Source: Byssochlamys sp. IMV 00236
Taxonomy: Eukaryota > Ascomycota > Eurotiomycetes > Eurotiales > Thermoascaceae
DNA length: 64,000 nucleotides
Assembly (NCBI GenBank): GCA_001931875.2
Contig: MSJH02000512.1
Coordinates: 127,941-191,940 of the forward strand
Direction of reading: 5' to 3'
Each line of letters begins with the position of its first letter. The stretch's first letter is position 1. A program made the translations under genes and the position numbers. Below, in pieces: positions 15,630 to 24,998 of this stretch. The notes under the pieces are model-generated. The model saw nothing but the letters and a program-made list of their open reading frames with translations, did not search any database and had not been told where the DNA came from.

Positions 15630-15901
15630 AAATTCTCTCCAAATGAGGGAAGAACAGAGTGGGAGATGCGACTGGGAGAAAAGAAATGCAGGAGTTATCC
15701 GTACCATTGTCACAGGCCCGGTAAACTATTATTCCGGAGCATGATAACTGAACGTCTATAGAGTAAATGACCCGTTTTCCACATACAAGAAGAGCGTCTC
15801 TATACTTGTTTCGTCGCATTATGGATGATGTTCACACATGGTGGGTTCAAGCAGCCGATATGAGGCCTTCGAAACGCTCGTTCTACTAAGTGGTGGACCT
15901 C

Positions 15902-18043
15902 TCAGTTTGCACCCGGACCTGACAAGATTGTCCGTACGACCATGCGTTTTCGGCCTTCTTCCCGTACATGTGGTCGTGGTGCAACATCTTTGATGTGACC
16001 AGAACCTGGCGTGTAGGCAGTTCTGCGGGGTATAGAGGCCTGCTCGGCCAGGTGAGCACCCGGCTGCGTGGGGGAGAAAGCCAGTTTCTCTGGTGTTTCG
16101 TGAGGGGCTTGGGATGCCTGTTCGTTTTGATATAGCTGAGACACCATCGTCTTCAGTCGTGTGATTTCCTCTCTCAGTGCGTGCAGTTCTTCGCTGGAAG
16201 TAGTTGGAATACTGGAAACCATTACTTCAGCGCTGGGTACATTGACTGACGGTGCCCTCTTCCCGTCGACTGCGTTCCTCTTCTCTCCAGATTGGCATGC
16301 CTCGTTTATTTCATCCTCGACCAAAGCCGCGAACGAGGAGCATTTTTCTGCTATATTTCGGTGCTGGAACGGCTCCCTTGAAATTTCAGCATCAGCGTTC
16401 CGCCACCGCTGGAAGGCAGGGTCGAAATCTGCAGAAATGTCATGCTGTCTGCGAGCTGCATTCCAATCGAAACCGCTCCTTACAGCTGCCGCAATAAGAG
16501 TAGCAGAGACATCTTCTTGCGCGCAAGAATCGCAAAAGTGCACCATGTGTACAATTAAGCGCTCAATGCGTCTGGGTGGATGAGAGGTCGAAGACAGCAT
16601 AAAGGCCACGGCCCTCTTCAATACATGTCGACCTTTCTCCCAATTTTTCCTGATAGTGTAGAATCTCAAGAACGAACATAGGGTACTGAAGTCGTCCGTG
16701 AAACCAGCTGCCCGCCAAGCCTGCATCCAAGCCTCTGCTCTGTCAGGCTGGTCAAAACGGAGCGCTGCAGCAATAAGAGTACCATACATAACCGGATTGG
16801 AGGCGGCTACGGGAGGGACCACAATCTCTATTCCATTAATCACCTTCGACTTCCAACGAGCTGAAGGAGGGATATTGGCAGGGTATCCTTGTCCCATCAG
16901 CATTTCGAGAAACAAGTCGAAGTTTTTGAGATCTTTCGATTTTCTAAAGTATGTCAGAACCGAAACGATCACCGAGGGATTTAGTTCGAATTGATTTGGT
17001 AGCATTGTCCGCAGAACGAGATCAACCAGGTCATTTTTGCGCGTTTTCGTAAAAGCCATGATCATCACCTGAAAGGCTCTAGGGCGATCCGGCTCCTTGC
17101 TTGCCATCAGATTATCCGAGATCCGTACAAGCAGTTCCGGCAAAGGCATTCTATTGCTTAGGTAAAGGTTGATATCATCCCGAAGGATCTCATCGAGCTT
17201 GCAACGCTCCGACCGCAGTTCGTTAAATGCTCGGATATGCATATCTTTTGCGAGATCGTCGAAAGCTTCATCCTCTCTGTATCTAAGAGCATAGATTCTG
17301 TTCTGCGTCATCCGCAATTGAGCCATCAGCTCTGTGACGTTTAATTTTGGTAAAGCCGAATCTGTCGGATAATCGAGAGGCAGGCCGGAATAGTTGGGAG
17401 CAACAACAGGGCGCAGCAATAACCGGATAGCTAACTGTCTCAATGCTAGTTTTTGAATTGCTTTAGTCCGAAGGGGATCGCCAGCTGTCCACGGCGTCTC
17501 GAAAGAAGTGAATATGTCATTTTCTTCCTCCCCGTCTTCGTCAAACAGTGTCTCCTCCGCCTCCGGTTCGGGAGGAACCGCCGCTTCCGTAGTCTGAGAT
17601 GGAAGCGATTCTTCGAATTTGTCGAATTGACGCTCCAGCGTGTATTTCTCTGGTCGCGGCGATTCAATGTTTGTTCGGAATCCAGCTGCAGTGCTGTATT
17701 GTCGTACTTGCATTTGCCGAGAAAACTGTCCGTTTCTCTTGCGTGAAGAAAGGGCCTCCAATATCCGTTTTTCCTCATCTACCAGTTCATTCACCTCCTC
17801 TTTCACTGCCGCTATTTTCTCTTCCCATTCATGTCGACGCTTGTCCTTGACCCGCGCATCGGCTAATGCAGCTGCCGCAAAGATGCTCGAGTATAGTGCT
17901 GTCACTGAATTTCCAATTCGGAGCCGTCGACGGCTCGCAGCAGTTGCTGCTCGTGAACTGATGCCGTTGGCAGCCGTACTTAGACAGGAAACGCAGCGAC
18001 AGGCCGACTGCGACGAAGCGGCTCGAGACCACAGACCCTGCAT
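15902..18043 (-). CDS. Mitochondrial pentatricopeptide-like protein
   Basis: A single-exon gene of 713 aa. The N-terminus (MQGLWSRAASSQSACRC and following) is rich in Arg, Ser and Ala and poor in acidic residues, as in a mitochondrial presequence. Then comes a charged coiled-coil-like segment (EEKIAAVKEEVNELVDEEKR) and a helical body with PPR-like stretches such as RAFQVMIMAFTKTRKNDLVD and PVMYGTLIAAALRFDQPDRA. A heptad-like region near the C-terminus (EELHALREEITRLKTMVSQL) suggests a second coiled coil. The role is probably mitochondrial RNA maturation or translation, inferred from fold only. The frame stays open upstream to 18457, but this ATG is the one that begins the presequence, and the upstream part would run antisense into the neighbouring gene. 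Confidence 0.7.
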   Translation of the reverse strand: MQGLWSRAASSQSACRCVSCLSTAANGISSRAATAASRRRLRIGNSVTALYSSIFAAAALADARVKDKRRHEWEEKIAAVKEEVNELVDEEKRILEALSSRKRNGQFSRQMQVRQYSTAAGFRTNIESPRPEKYTLERQFDKFEESLPSQTTEAAVPPEPEAEETLFDEDGEEENDIFTSFETPWTAGDPLRTKAIQKLALRQLAIRLLLRPVVAPNYSGLPLDYPTDSALPKLNVTELMAQLRMTQNRIYALRYREDEAFDDLAKDMHIRAFNELRSERCKLDEILRDDINLYLSNRMPLPELLVRISDNLMASKEPDRPRAFQVMIMAFTKTRKNDLVDLVLRTMLPNQFELNPSVIVSVLTYFRKSKDLKNFDLFLEMLMGQGYPANIPPSARWKSKVINGIEIVVPPVAASNPVMYGTLIAAALRFDQPDRAEAWMQAWRAAGFTDDFSTLCSFLRFYTIRKNWEKGRHVLKRAVAFMLSSTSHPPRRIERLIVHMVHFCDSCAQEDVSATLIAAAVRSGFDWNAARRQHDISADFDPAFQRWRNADAEISREPFQHRNIAEKCSSFAALVEDEINEACQSGEKRNAVDGKRAPSVNVPSAEVMVSSIPTTSSEELHALREEITRLKTMVSQLYQNEQASQAPHETPEKLAFSPTQPGAHLAEQASIPRRTAYTPGSGHIKDVAPRPHVREEGRKRMVVRTILSGPGAN

Positions 18044-18398
18044 TATGTCGGCATTGCTGGAAGGGTCCGGAATTGGATGATATAGGGCGTTCCGGCGATC
18101 TAATTGAAACGCCCTAGGGCACAATGGCCACGATAGAAGGGCGTGAGAAACGAGGGAGTCGGTGCAGTGGTGTGCAGCTCGCGGTTGTTCGAGTCGGCTT
18201 CGTTTTGCGTGGTCATCGGCGGACTTCCGGCTCCGGGCCGGCGGAATGCAAACGCTGCAAACAAGCTTCGTTCTGGACATTGACAATAATAAGGAGAACA
18301 TACTCGAGAGGCTGCAAGAGGGGTTTGATTTGGAGCTCTTGGATATCAGGCTCCTCTTGTCATAGTATCCTACTAAGCAGGCTCTGTCGACTTCTACT
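18044..18398. promoter_or_regulatory. Divergent promoter between the PPR-like gene and the SSP120-like gene
   Basis: 355 bp between the two start codons. No clear binding motif or additional gene is seen. The open minus-strand frame that crosses it continues the PPR-like frame upstream of its probable start. Confidence 0.45.
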
Positions 18399-19074
18399 AT
18401 GACGCCTGCGTTCATCAGTCTTGTCACGGCTCTGCTGGGTCTGACCAGCATTGCCAACGGCCACGGTTACCATCCACCGGCCACGCAGCAGGGCAACCTC
18501 GACTGGGCTACGATGCACATGCAAGGTAATTCAAGTTCTGATCTGCGACAATGTTGATTCTTCGATCGCATTGCTAATACATTCAATAGAGGAGCATCAT
18601 ATCGACAACTTCGACGCTGCTTCCTTCTTTACCCTGCACGATTACGACGGTTCTGGCGCATGGACACCAGACGAAGTTCGCAAAACTTACGGTCTGGATG
18701 ATGCTTCTACTGCAGGCGTCAGTGAAGACAAGAAGCAGGAAGTCGTCCGAGAAGTATTCACGCTCTTCGACCCTCTTAAATCGGGTGTTATCTCTTTCTC
18801 CGACTGGATGCGTCTCAACCAGGCTGGAAGGAAATTGCCAGATTTCGGCCTTGGTCCAGGCCACCATGGAGACATGGAATATGAATACGAGATCCATCAC
18901 TTCGAGAAGTACCACGGCGATGATGCAACGGAGGAGGAGCTTACGCATCCTGAGGACATTGAGCACTTCCGGAAGCATGACGAGGAGGAGCTGGCCCAGG
19001 AACGGCTGGATCAGCTAGAGAAGATGCAGATTGTTGAAGCCAACATTCCGCAGAAATTCCTCCGACAGACATGA
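18399..19074 (+). CDS. Secretory-pathway EF-hand protein, SSP120-like
   Basis: Exons 18399-18525 and 18590-19074, 203 aa. A signal peptide is visible (residues 1 to about 22, with a hydrophobic core ending SIANG). An EF-hand loop D-Y-D-G-S-G-A-W-T-P-D-E has the expected Asp/Ser/Glu ligands, and a second, degenerate loop (DPLKSGVISFSD) follows. The His- and Glu-rich C-terminal half ends in KFLRQT, with no HDEL. This matches yeast Ssp120, an EF-hand protein carried with COPII vesicles, and more distantly nucleobindin. The inferred role is a luminal calcium-binding cargo or receptor partner. The start is the ATG at the beginning of the signal peptide. It is convergent with TYW2, 184 bp apart. 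Confidence 0.8.
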
Positions 19075-19258
19075 TCACGCGGCGGTTTTTTAATATGTAT
19101 ATATAAGATGATTTATGGTGTGTTTATCAAAAGACCGTAGACAACTGGTTACACGGCATTGCGCACGGATTTGGAGCTCATGAAATACTTGGAAGATCGT
19201 TATCGATTACATATCAGTTCAATCTAATGGTGCCACGGATGATGTACATTTGTACCCG

Positions 19259-20626
19259 TTAGGAATCCCCGAATATCAACTCAATGTCAAAAACGCAATG
19301 CATCACTCCTGGTGCGTAAGTCTTCACTTGCTCAACATGTTGGCACTGCATGCTGGCCAGTGATCCAGGTGAGATGGACTTTTTATCCAATAGAGTCGAG
19401 AGTGACTCGAATTCTCCAAGAATGTTGTTTTTCTTCTGGTCAATTTCCCGAATGTCGACATTTTCATGCACATGAGCCCAACCGCCGTATCTTCGATCGA
19501 GGAGTCTGTAGGCACATTCATATGCCGGCTTTGACGTGGGTAGCAGACCGAGGTTCACATGCCGTACACTGTTCCATGATCCCCTAGGCTCCATGAAGTC
19601 CTTAACCTGTCCTAATATGTCCGCCGCGAATTTGTTGTCTCCGTGAAAGATGACAACCCTGTGAGCGTCACTAAGCTCGTCAACAAGCTTTTGTAAACCC
19701 CCTTCTAGTGTGCCGTCGTCGTGGATCTGTACAACTTTACAGCCCCAGCCATTCTTTATACATCCCCTACGCAGTCCTTCCACTGACCACCCGTTAATCT
19801 CGAAGCCCCAAACTCTCTTCACTCCTCTCTTGAGGTACGAAAACACAAAGTACCCGATTCCGGCGTACATGTCGACAACACTAATATCCTGGACCTTCTC
19901 TCCTTTTAGGGTCCCTTCATCAAGACCATCGAATCTGATACCTTGCCCTAATATCCGAGCCTTTTCCGTAATGTTACCGCGGGAGAACATAGTATGGAGA
20001 GGTGCCCAGGTCTGAAAGATCCCACCATTTTGGGAAGTGTGCACCCAGAATGCGGACGCAAAATCAGAAGATGTAGGCTGTTGCTCCTCTCTATCCCCCG
20101 ATTGTGGAAAGGGACCAAAATCACCATACAGTGGTACCAGGCCTGTGGGACTCCGCATCCTGTTCTCCCTGCCAGTGTCGTTTCTGGCTTCGATAGGAGC
20201 ATTTATTGCAACGTGAGTAACTCCCATACTGCTAAAAGCTGCAGCTATGGATGCATAAAGAGTCACTCGTTGGTCATTATCAAGGTCTCTGCATATAGTG
20301 CCCCATGCAGGAGGCGAGCTGAAGGCATTTGCTGGCAATAGTAGAAGAGGCTGGTAAACAGTGAACCGTTTTGGGAGAGACGAAAATAGAGCCTCTCTTG
20401 TAATTCCATTGGCTGACAGCACAGATGATGATAGATTGTTTATCACAAAGCTCTGAATCCCGGCTTGAAGTGGGTTCATATGCTTTGGACGATCACGCTT
20501 AGGTCTCTCAACCCGACGCTCTTTGCTGGTTTCTTCCAATCCTCCTCTGTGGCTATCATAAGTACTCATGTTGTGTATTTTGACTTTTGGTAAGGTGGTA
20601 TCATAGAGAAGACACCTCGGTCTCAT
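19259..20626 (-). CDS. TRM12: tRNA wybutosine-synthesizing protein 2 (Trm12/TYW2), aminocarboxypropyl transferase
   Basis: Transfers the 3-amino-3-carboxypropyl group of S-adenosylmethionine to the tricyclic base at position 37 of tRNA-Phe, the third stage of wybutosine synthesis. A single-exon reading of 455 aa has the family SAM-fold motifs: VVDMYAGIGYFVFSYLKRG, the FEINGWSVEGLRRG strand-helix, VIFHGDNKFAA, and the late VRHVNLGLLPTSKPAYE segment with GGWAHVHENV. The N-terminal part is basic (ERRVERPKRDRPKH). The first ATG is used; an in-frame ATG at 20569 is an alternative. The frame is open for about 25 codons upstream without an ATG until a stop at 20702-20704, so a short extra 5' exon is possible. 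It is divergent from the dienelactone hydrolase gene. Confidence 0.9.
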   Translation of the reverse strand: MRPRCLLYDTTLPKVKIHNMSTYDSHRGGLEETSKERRVERPKRDRPKHMNPLQAGIQSFVINNLSSSVLSANGITREALFSSLPKRFTVYQPLLLLPANAFSSPPAWGTICRDLDNDQRVTLYASIAAAFSSMGVTHVAINAPIEARNDTGRENRMRSPTGLVPLYGDFGPFPQSGDREEQQPTSSDFASAFWVHTSQNGGIFQTWAPLHTMFSRGNITEKARILGQGIRFDGLDEGTLKGEKVQDISVVDMYAGIGYFVFSYLKRGVKRVWGFEINGWSVEGLRRGCIKNGWGCKVVQIHDDGTLEGGLQKLVDELSDAHRVVIFHGDNKFAADILGQVKDFMEPRGSWNSVRHVNLGLLPTSKPAYECAYRLLDRRYGGWAHVHENVDIREIDQKKNNILGEFESLSTLLDKKSISPGSLASMQCQHVEQVKTYAPGVMHCVFDIELIFGDS

Positions 20627-21121
20627 CGAGAACTTTGTAACACTCGTGTAGGTCGATTTAGATTTCTCCCCATCATCATCACCATCTGTGTTTTGGGCAA
20701 CTTAGTAAGTAGGGCGGTTAACTATCCCCTGGACAGCTTTGTTATGCAACGCTGGTAGAAGTAAGCATGTTATTGTTAGTATTATTGCTAGACTAGTAAC
20801 ATGCATCATTTCTGCAGCGATCTAAGCTTGTGTGCACACGCCAAGGCAGCAAGGCAGACTGCAGCGATATCTCCGTGCTTAACTCCGACCCCCGTCCCCT
20901 CATTTCCATCGAGAGTTGGTTTGCGCATCGAACTCAGCGTATCAACCTGACTGAAATCACTCAAGATCATCTTCAGCTCTTGGAAATTGTGTTGGAGAAT
21001 CGATCTCTATTCAATTAGCGACAGGGAAGAGCTTGCGAGGGAGCTCTTATTAAGTGGCACTCGACATCAAGTCTACTAAGTACCTATTAATATCAGCACT
21101 GTTTCGCAACCCTAGACAAAT
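20627..21121. promoter_or_regulatory. Divergent promoter between TYW2 and the dienelactone hydrolase gene
   Basis: 495 bp. No independent gene is supported. The part next to TYW2 contains a Gly/Asp-rich open segment in the TYW2 frame that could be coding if an upstream exon exists. Confidence 0.4.
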
Positions 21122-22126
21122 ATGTCTTGCCCTCAATGCTTCAGTGGCTCAGTGCACGAAGGCACTCCCAAGGGAAAGGTCGTCAAACTCCATGGGCTGG
21201 ATGCGTACGTCTCCGAGCCTGAAGAAGGCAAGCCAGTCAAGGGAATCATCATTATTATCCCCGATGCGTTCGGATGGGAGTTTCCAAACAACAGAATCCT
21301 AGCGGACCATTATGCGGAGAAGGGCAGCTATAAAGTGTACCTGCCGGAGTTCATGAACGGTAAGCTGCGTTCCTGATCCCAGTGATATATGTACCCCGGT
21401 AGTAAACCGCGCATGTCTGGTTGCGCGTTGGACCATTTAATCACGGATACTAATTTCTTACGATAGGAAATTCCGCACCTCACTGGATCCCAGGGATGCT
21501 GTACGGTCTCTTCGACACCGGTTCACTGTGGTCGTGGCTGCTTAAGCCGTAAGTGTCCCTCACTGGCTCTTCAGAATCCATGTATGCTGACCATTTATGT
21601 CAGATACCAAGTCGGCTGGCTTATTTATGGCATGGTCCCCTTTGTGATTCGCAATAGCTTCCCCAAGACTTGGCCGATCGTCAAGGATTTCTTCACTGCT
21701 GTGAGGGAGAATGAAGGCGCTCATCTTCCCATCGGCGCTGCCGGTTTCTGCTGGGGCGCCAAGCACACGGTGAATTTGGCCCAGGGATACGAAAGCAACG
21801 GGAAGCCTCTCCTTGACGCTGGCTTCACGGCTCATCCAAGCAATTTGGAGATTCCTGCTGAGATCGAGAAGATCAAGAAGCCCGTCAGCTTTGCAATTGG
21901 CGACAAGGATATCCAGGTCAAGGTGCCACAGATCGAGCAAATCCGACAGATTGTCGAGGCCAAGCCTGATGGTGAGAAAGGAGAAGTCAGGACCTACTAT
22001 GGCGCAGGTCATGGATTCGCCGTTCGTGCGGATCATATCTTGAAAGATGCGGAGCGACAGGCGGAGGAAGCGGAAGACCAGGCTATTGACTGGTTTAACC
22101 GCCAATTCCAGGGAATTTCTTACTAA
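21122..22126 (+). CDS. Dienelactone hydrolase family protein
   Basis: Exons 21122-21359, 21467-21548 and 21604-22126, 280 aa, the usual size for fungal members. It has an alpha/beta-hydrolase fold with the family Cys nucleophile in GAAGFCWGAKH, an acid in AIGDKDIQVK and the His in GAGHGFAVR, so the Cys-Asp-His triad is complete. The N-terminus has CPQCFSGSVHEG, common in the fungal branch of this family. Family members hydrolyse dienelactones or related small esters, but the physiological substrate here is unknown. It is cytosolic by absence of a signal peptide. It is divergent from TYW2 and convergent with the carbamoylase-racemase gene. Confidence 0.88.
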
Positions 22127-22362
22127 AGAGTTACGCTTTGCTCCTGGATGTAATGTTTTGGTCACTAATAATCGGAGGGACGGAGGATAGGAGGACGATA
22201 CTAGTATTAACTACGAGTTTCATGTATTGGATACGCGATGAGAATGATAGTCGCTAGGTTTATTTGAATTCTTTATGCTTTTAACATCGAACTATCTTCA
22301 GACTTCCTAGCTGTGGTATTGATTCCTCATGGTATATATCCGCAACATGACTAGTCCGCCAG

Positions 22363-24186
22363 TTAAAAGTATTGTTGGCCTCTCCTCTGCCTATCACTTT
22401 TCGAACTAGCATACATGCCTGCTTTGGCCGTCTTGCTCCCCATCCTCACCAGACCGATAAGATGATGAACACCTGCAAGAACGCCATCGATTACCTGGAC
22501 GTCCTCACCTACAGCTTCCTCGACGGCAGGCTTCAGCATGGTCATTCCAGCGCATCCCAGTGTCAATGTATCCGCTCCTTTGGCTACCAAGTCTTTGGCA
22601 ACACCGCACATGATATCGAGAACTTCTTTCTGAGGCTTGCTCTCAAGCTCCAGAACACCCAGTCCACAGCTTCCAACACCGACACAGAAATCACCGAAGC
22701 AGTAGTGCCTGATCGCATCCTCCGCCATTGGTTTTGATCTGTTCGAGGTCGCAATCATTCCGAAGCGATTACCCAGCGTCCGCGCCGCGAAGAGACTTGC
22801 TTCCATGATCCCGATCACTGGCTTGTCAAGCTCCTCTCTCAGAGGGCGTATCAGATAATGGTCGCTGTAGCAGGCCACAAGGAAAGCATCGTACTTGTCA
22901 GCCATTGGTATGATAGCCCGCACAGCTGCCGCAGTAGACATGACACTGTCCATATGGCCTTCAATGGCGGTTGGCGCTGGAGTAGGTGCAGTGAAGCCAT
23001 GAACTTCCACGTCTGGAGGTAGGGTTGGCTGAAGCATCTTGACGCAATTATCTGTCATGAACTTCGTCGCATTCGGGTTACAGAGAAGAATACGGATCTT
23101 CTTGCTTTCCTGAGTAGACGGCGATCCAGAACCAACAATGACATATTCTCCAGTATTAGGACTCGCGGATCCGTCTCTTTCGTTCAGCTTTGGAGGCTCA
23201 ATAACTCCAGTCTGAGAAGTTATCCTCCCATAATGCTCAATACGTCGATGTCTTGCGAAGTCGAATGTTCTCGTTTTCCCCGGCCTGCACTGATCGAGAT
23301 CACAATCCGCAATGATCACTTCATCATCCTTCGTCTTGCTCTCTGCGATGATCCGTCCCTCGGGATCGGTAATGCAAGATCCAGCTATCAAGTCATACTT
23401 CCCATCATCCAAGCCACATCTCGCAGCACTGACTGAGAATGTGGCATTGGTGTACGAATGCGCCTGCATGGAAAGCTTATGCTGGAAGATCGCCGTACGT
23501 TCTGCCTCCTCGGGGGATTCGTCTGCTGAAGAACCCCAGAGTTCAGGAGCCCATCCGGCGGTGTTATATCCACATAAGACGACTTCCACGCCTTGAAGGC
23601 CCAGAACACGCCATGACTCTGCCCACCGGCGGTCATTACAGATCATCATTCCGAAGATAGGATCCCCACGTTCGGGAGGGGATGTTGTCAAGTCAGGTAC
23701 GCGGAAGGCTTGCCATCCTAGGTTTCCTGGCTTGAAATATCTCTTCTCCAATTGATTTATGGCGTTGGGATCCGGCCAAGGCTCAAAGTCTCCTGGGAGA
23801 TGGATCTTGCGATACTTCGAGATGATAGAGCCCGTCTTAGCATGGTAGTAGACGCAGGTATTGTAATGCTCGCCGTCGTCCGTCGCTTCGGCGAATCCCA
23901 CGCAAATGTCAACTGCTAGCTGCTGTGCTTTATCGAACAAGGCTTTCGTGTTGGCAGCCGTCCGGATATCTCCGTGCTCAAACCACGATTCCAGTTCCTC
24001 TTGATCTGCGAAAAAGTATCGCGGAAAGAATGTTGTGAAAGCCGTCTCTGGGAAAACAACTAGCTGTGCGCCCTGCGATGCAGCATCGTCCAGAAGCTTG
24101 AGCATTCGAGATAGAGTCTTCTCGCGAGGATCTGTAAGATGGGTAGAGCCCATCTGGGCCGCGGCGATGCGTATGATCCGAGGCAT
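22363..24186 (-). CDS. N-carbamoyl-D-amino acid hydrolase fused to Asp/Glu/hydantoin racemase
   Basis: A single-exon, 607-aa, two-domain enzyme. Residues 1 to about 320 are a nitrilase-fold D-carbamoylase with catalytic E47 (VVFPETAF), K127 (YRKIHLPG) and C183 (GMMICNDRRW), nearly the same numbering as bacterial D-carbamoylases. After a Ser/Gly-rich linker, residues from about 362 form an Asp/Glu/hydantoin racemase (ILLCNPNAT, then Cys in VACYSDHY and Cys in TLGCAGM). The first domain would release D-amino acids, CO2 and ammonia from N-carbamoyl-D-amino acids. The second would interconvert hydantoin or related enantiomers. No hydantoinase gene is visible nearby. The promoter carries several GATA sites, suggesting nitrogen-regulated catabolism. 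Confidence 0.9.
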   Translation of the reverse strand: MPRIIRIAAAQMGSTHLTDPREKTLSRMLKLLDDAASQGAQLVVFPETAFTTFFPRYFFADQEELESWFEHGDIRTAANTKALFDKAQQLAVDICVGFAEATDDGEHYNTCVYYHAKTGSIISKYRKIHLPGDFEPWPDPNAINQLEKRYFKPGNLGWQAFRVPDLTTSPPERGDPIFGMMICNDRRWAESWRVLGLQGVEVVLCGYNTAGWAPELWGSSADESPEEAERTAIFQHKLSMQAHSYTNATFSVSAARCGLDDGKYDLIAGSCITDPEGRIIAESKTKDDEVIIADCDLDQCRPGKTRTFDFARHRRIEHYGRITSQTGVIEPPKLNERDGSASPNTGEYVIVGSGSPSTQESKKIRILLCNPNATKFMTDNCVKMLQPTLPPDVEVHGFTAPTPAPTAIEGHMDSVMSTAAAVRAIIPMADKYDAFLVACYSDHYLIRPLREELDKPVIGIMEASLFAARTLGNRFGMIATSNRSKPMAEDAIRHYCFGDFCVGVGSCGLGVLELESKPQKEVLDIMCGVAKDLVAKGADTLTLGCAGMTMLKPAVEEAVGEDVQVIDGVLAGVHHLIGLVRMGSKTAKAGMYASSKSDRQRRGQQYF

Positions 24187-24292
24187 CTTGCTGGACCGTA
24201 AATTGAGGGTTTTCTGAAACCTAATCCGATACCCCGTTTATACTTCAGAGGTCCGATATATATACTTGAGCAAGGCTAAGTTGTGGTGGTGC

Positions 24293-24372
24293 TGATAGAC
24301 GGATCGGCCGATATCCTTATCAGCTTATCGGGCGACGATCCATTCGAGAAATTCCTCGATATGTCCTTATCA
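24293..24372 (-). promoter_or_regulatory. Cluster of GATA-factor (AreA-type) sites upstream of the carbamoylase-racemase
   Basis: Four matches to HGATAR lie about 105-190 bp upstream of the ATG: TGATAG at 24293-24298 (+ strand), and on the minus strand TGATAAG at 24316-24322, CGATAAG at 24324-24330 and TGATAAG at 24366-24372. Two are nearly adjacent, as favoured by the nitrogen regulator AreA. Regulation is inferred from the motifs and the enzyme's role. Confidence 0.55.
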
Positions 24373-24660
24373 CATTTGTAGCGGGGGAAAGGGTTAGTTT
24401 CTATGAGCAACTGGAAGGGTTCGTAACTAACGACTGAGGTGACATCTGATCAGGTAAAGTTCTAGTTAGTCGATTTAGTGTTGGAAAGCACGACGTGGAT
24501 GCCTTGCCTTTTATGCAAAATGCGATTAGGAGCAAGCATATTGAGAACAACTGATGCTCTATGAGCTGTATTTATTGAAAGACCGCCGCATCTGCACGTT
24601 CTCGGTCCTACTGCACTGTGTCGAATCCTAAATGGTATGGAAACATGGTCTGGGATACCA

Positions 24661-24720
24661 AAGAACCTGCTGCAGACGGATGACTGACAGATCACCTGCA
24701 CGTGCGCTTTGTACACCGAC
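24661..24720 (+). repeat. Dispersed repeat, copy 1
   Basis: About 60 bp that align with 53851-53910 on the same strand, with two single-base gaps and several mostly transition differences (for example AAGAACCTGC and ACAGATCACCTG are shared). It lies between genes in both places. It could be a remnant of a transposable element. Confidence 0.6.
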
Positions 24721-24998
24721 ACACTGCTGTTCATCCAACCTGTAAGACATATTTTGAGCATGTACTTCTCCGTCGATTGTTGAATACAATTGCATTTATG
24801 GATATATGTTCGCAATACGCACAACGATCAATGCCAGATAGGGTAGTATATTTAAGCAGATAAGAGTTCGTGTCAAAGATGCTTCGCCCAAAAAAGAGAT
24901 GTTCGCCACTGTCACAATATGCAACACCACTTAGCCTGGGAATCAGTAATCAGAGTAAGATCCGCTAGAAACGAGAGTATAATGATATGGCTAGAAAT

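Larger units (their letters stand above)
24187..24998. other. Intergenic region between the carbamoylase-racemase and ATG18 genes
   Basis: The part near 24187-24400 is promoter for the minus-strand carbamoylase-racemase and holds the GATA motifs. The part around 24661-24720 holds one copy of a dispersed repeat. The rest includes the 3' flank of ATG18. A minus-strand frame at 24462-24824 shows no family features and overlaps the repeat, so I do not call it a gene. Confidence 0.5.

Noticed and set aside
18044..18457. Upstream extension of the PPR-like frame
   Set aside because: It would place coding sequence over the promoter and first exon of the divergent SSP120-like gene and would bury the mitochondrial presequence.
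24462..24824. Minus-strand 120-codon frame between the carbamoylase-racemase and ATG18
   Set aside because: It overlaps the dispersed repeat and shows no family motif or splice context.
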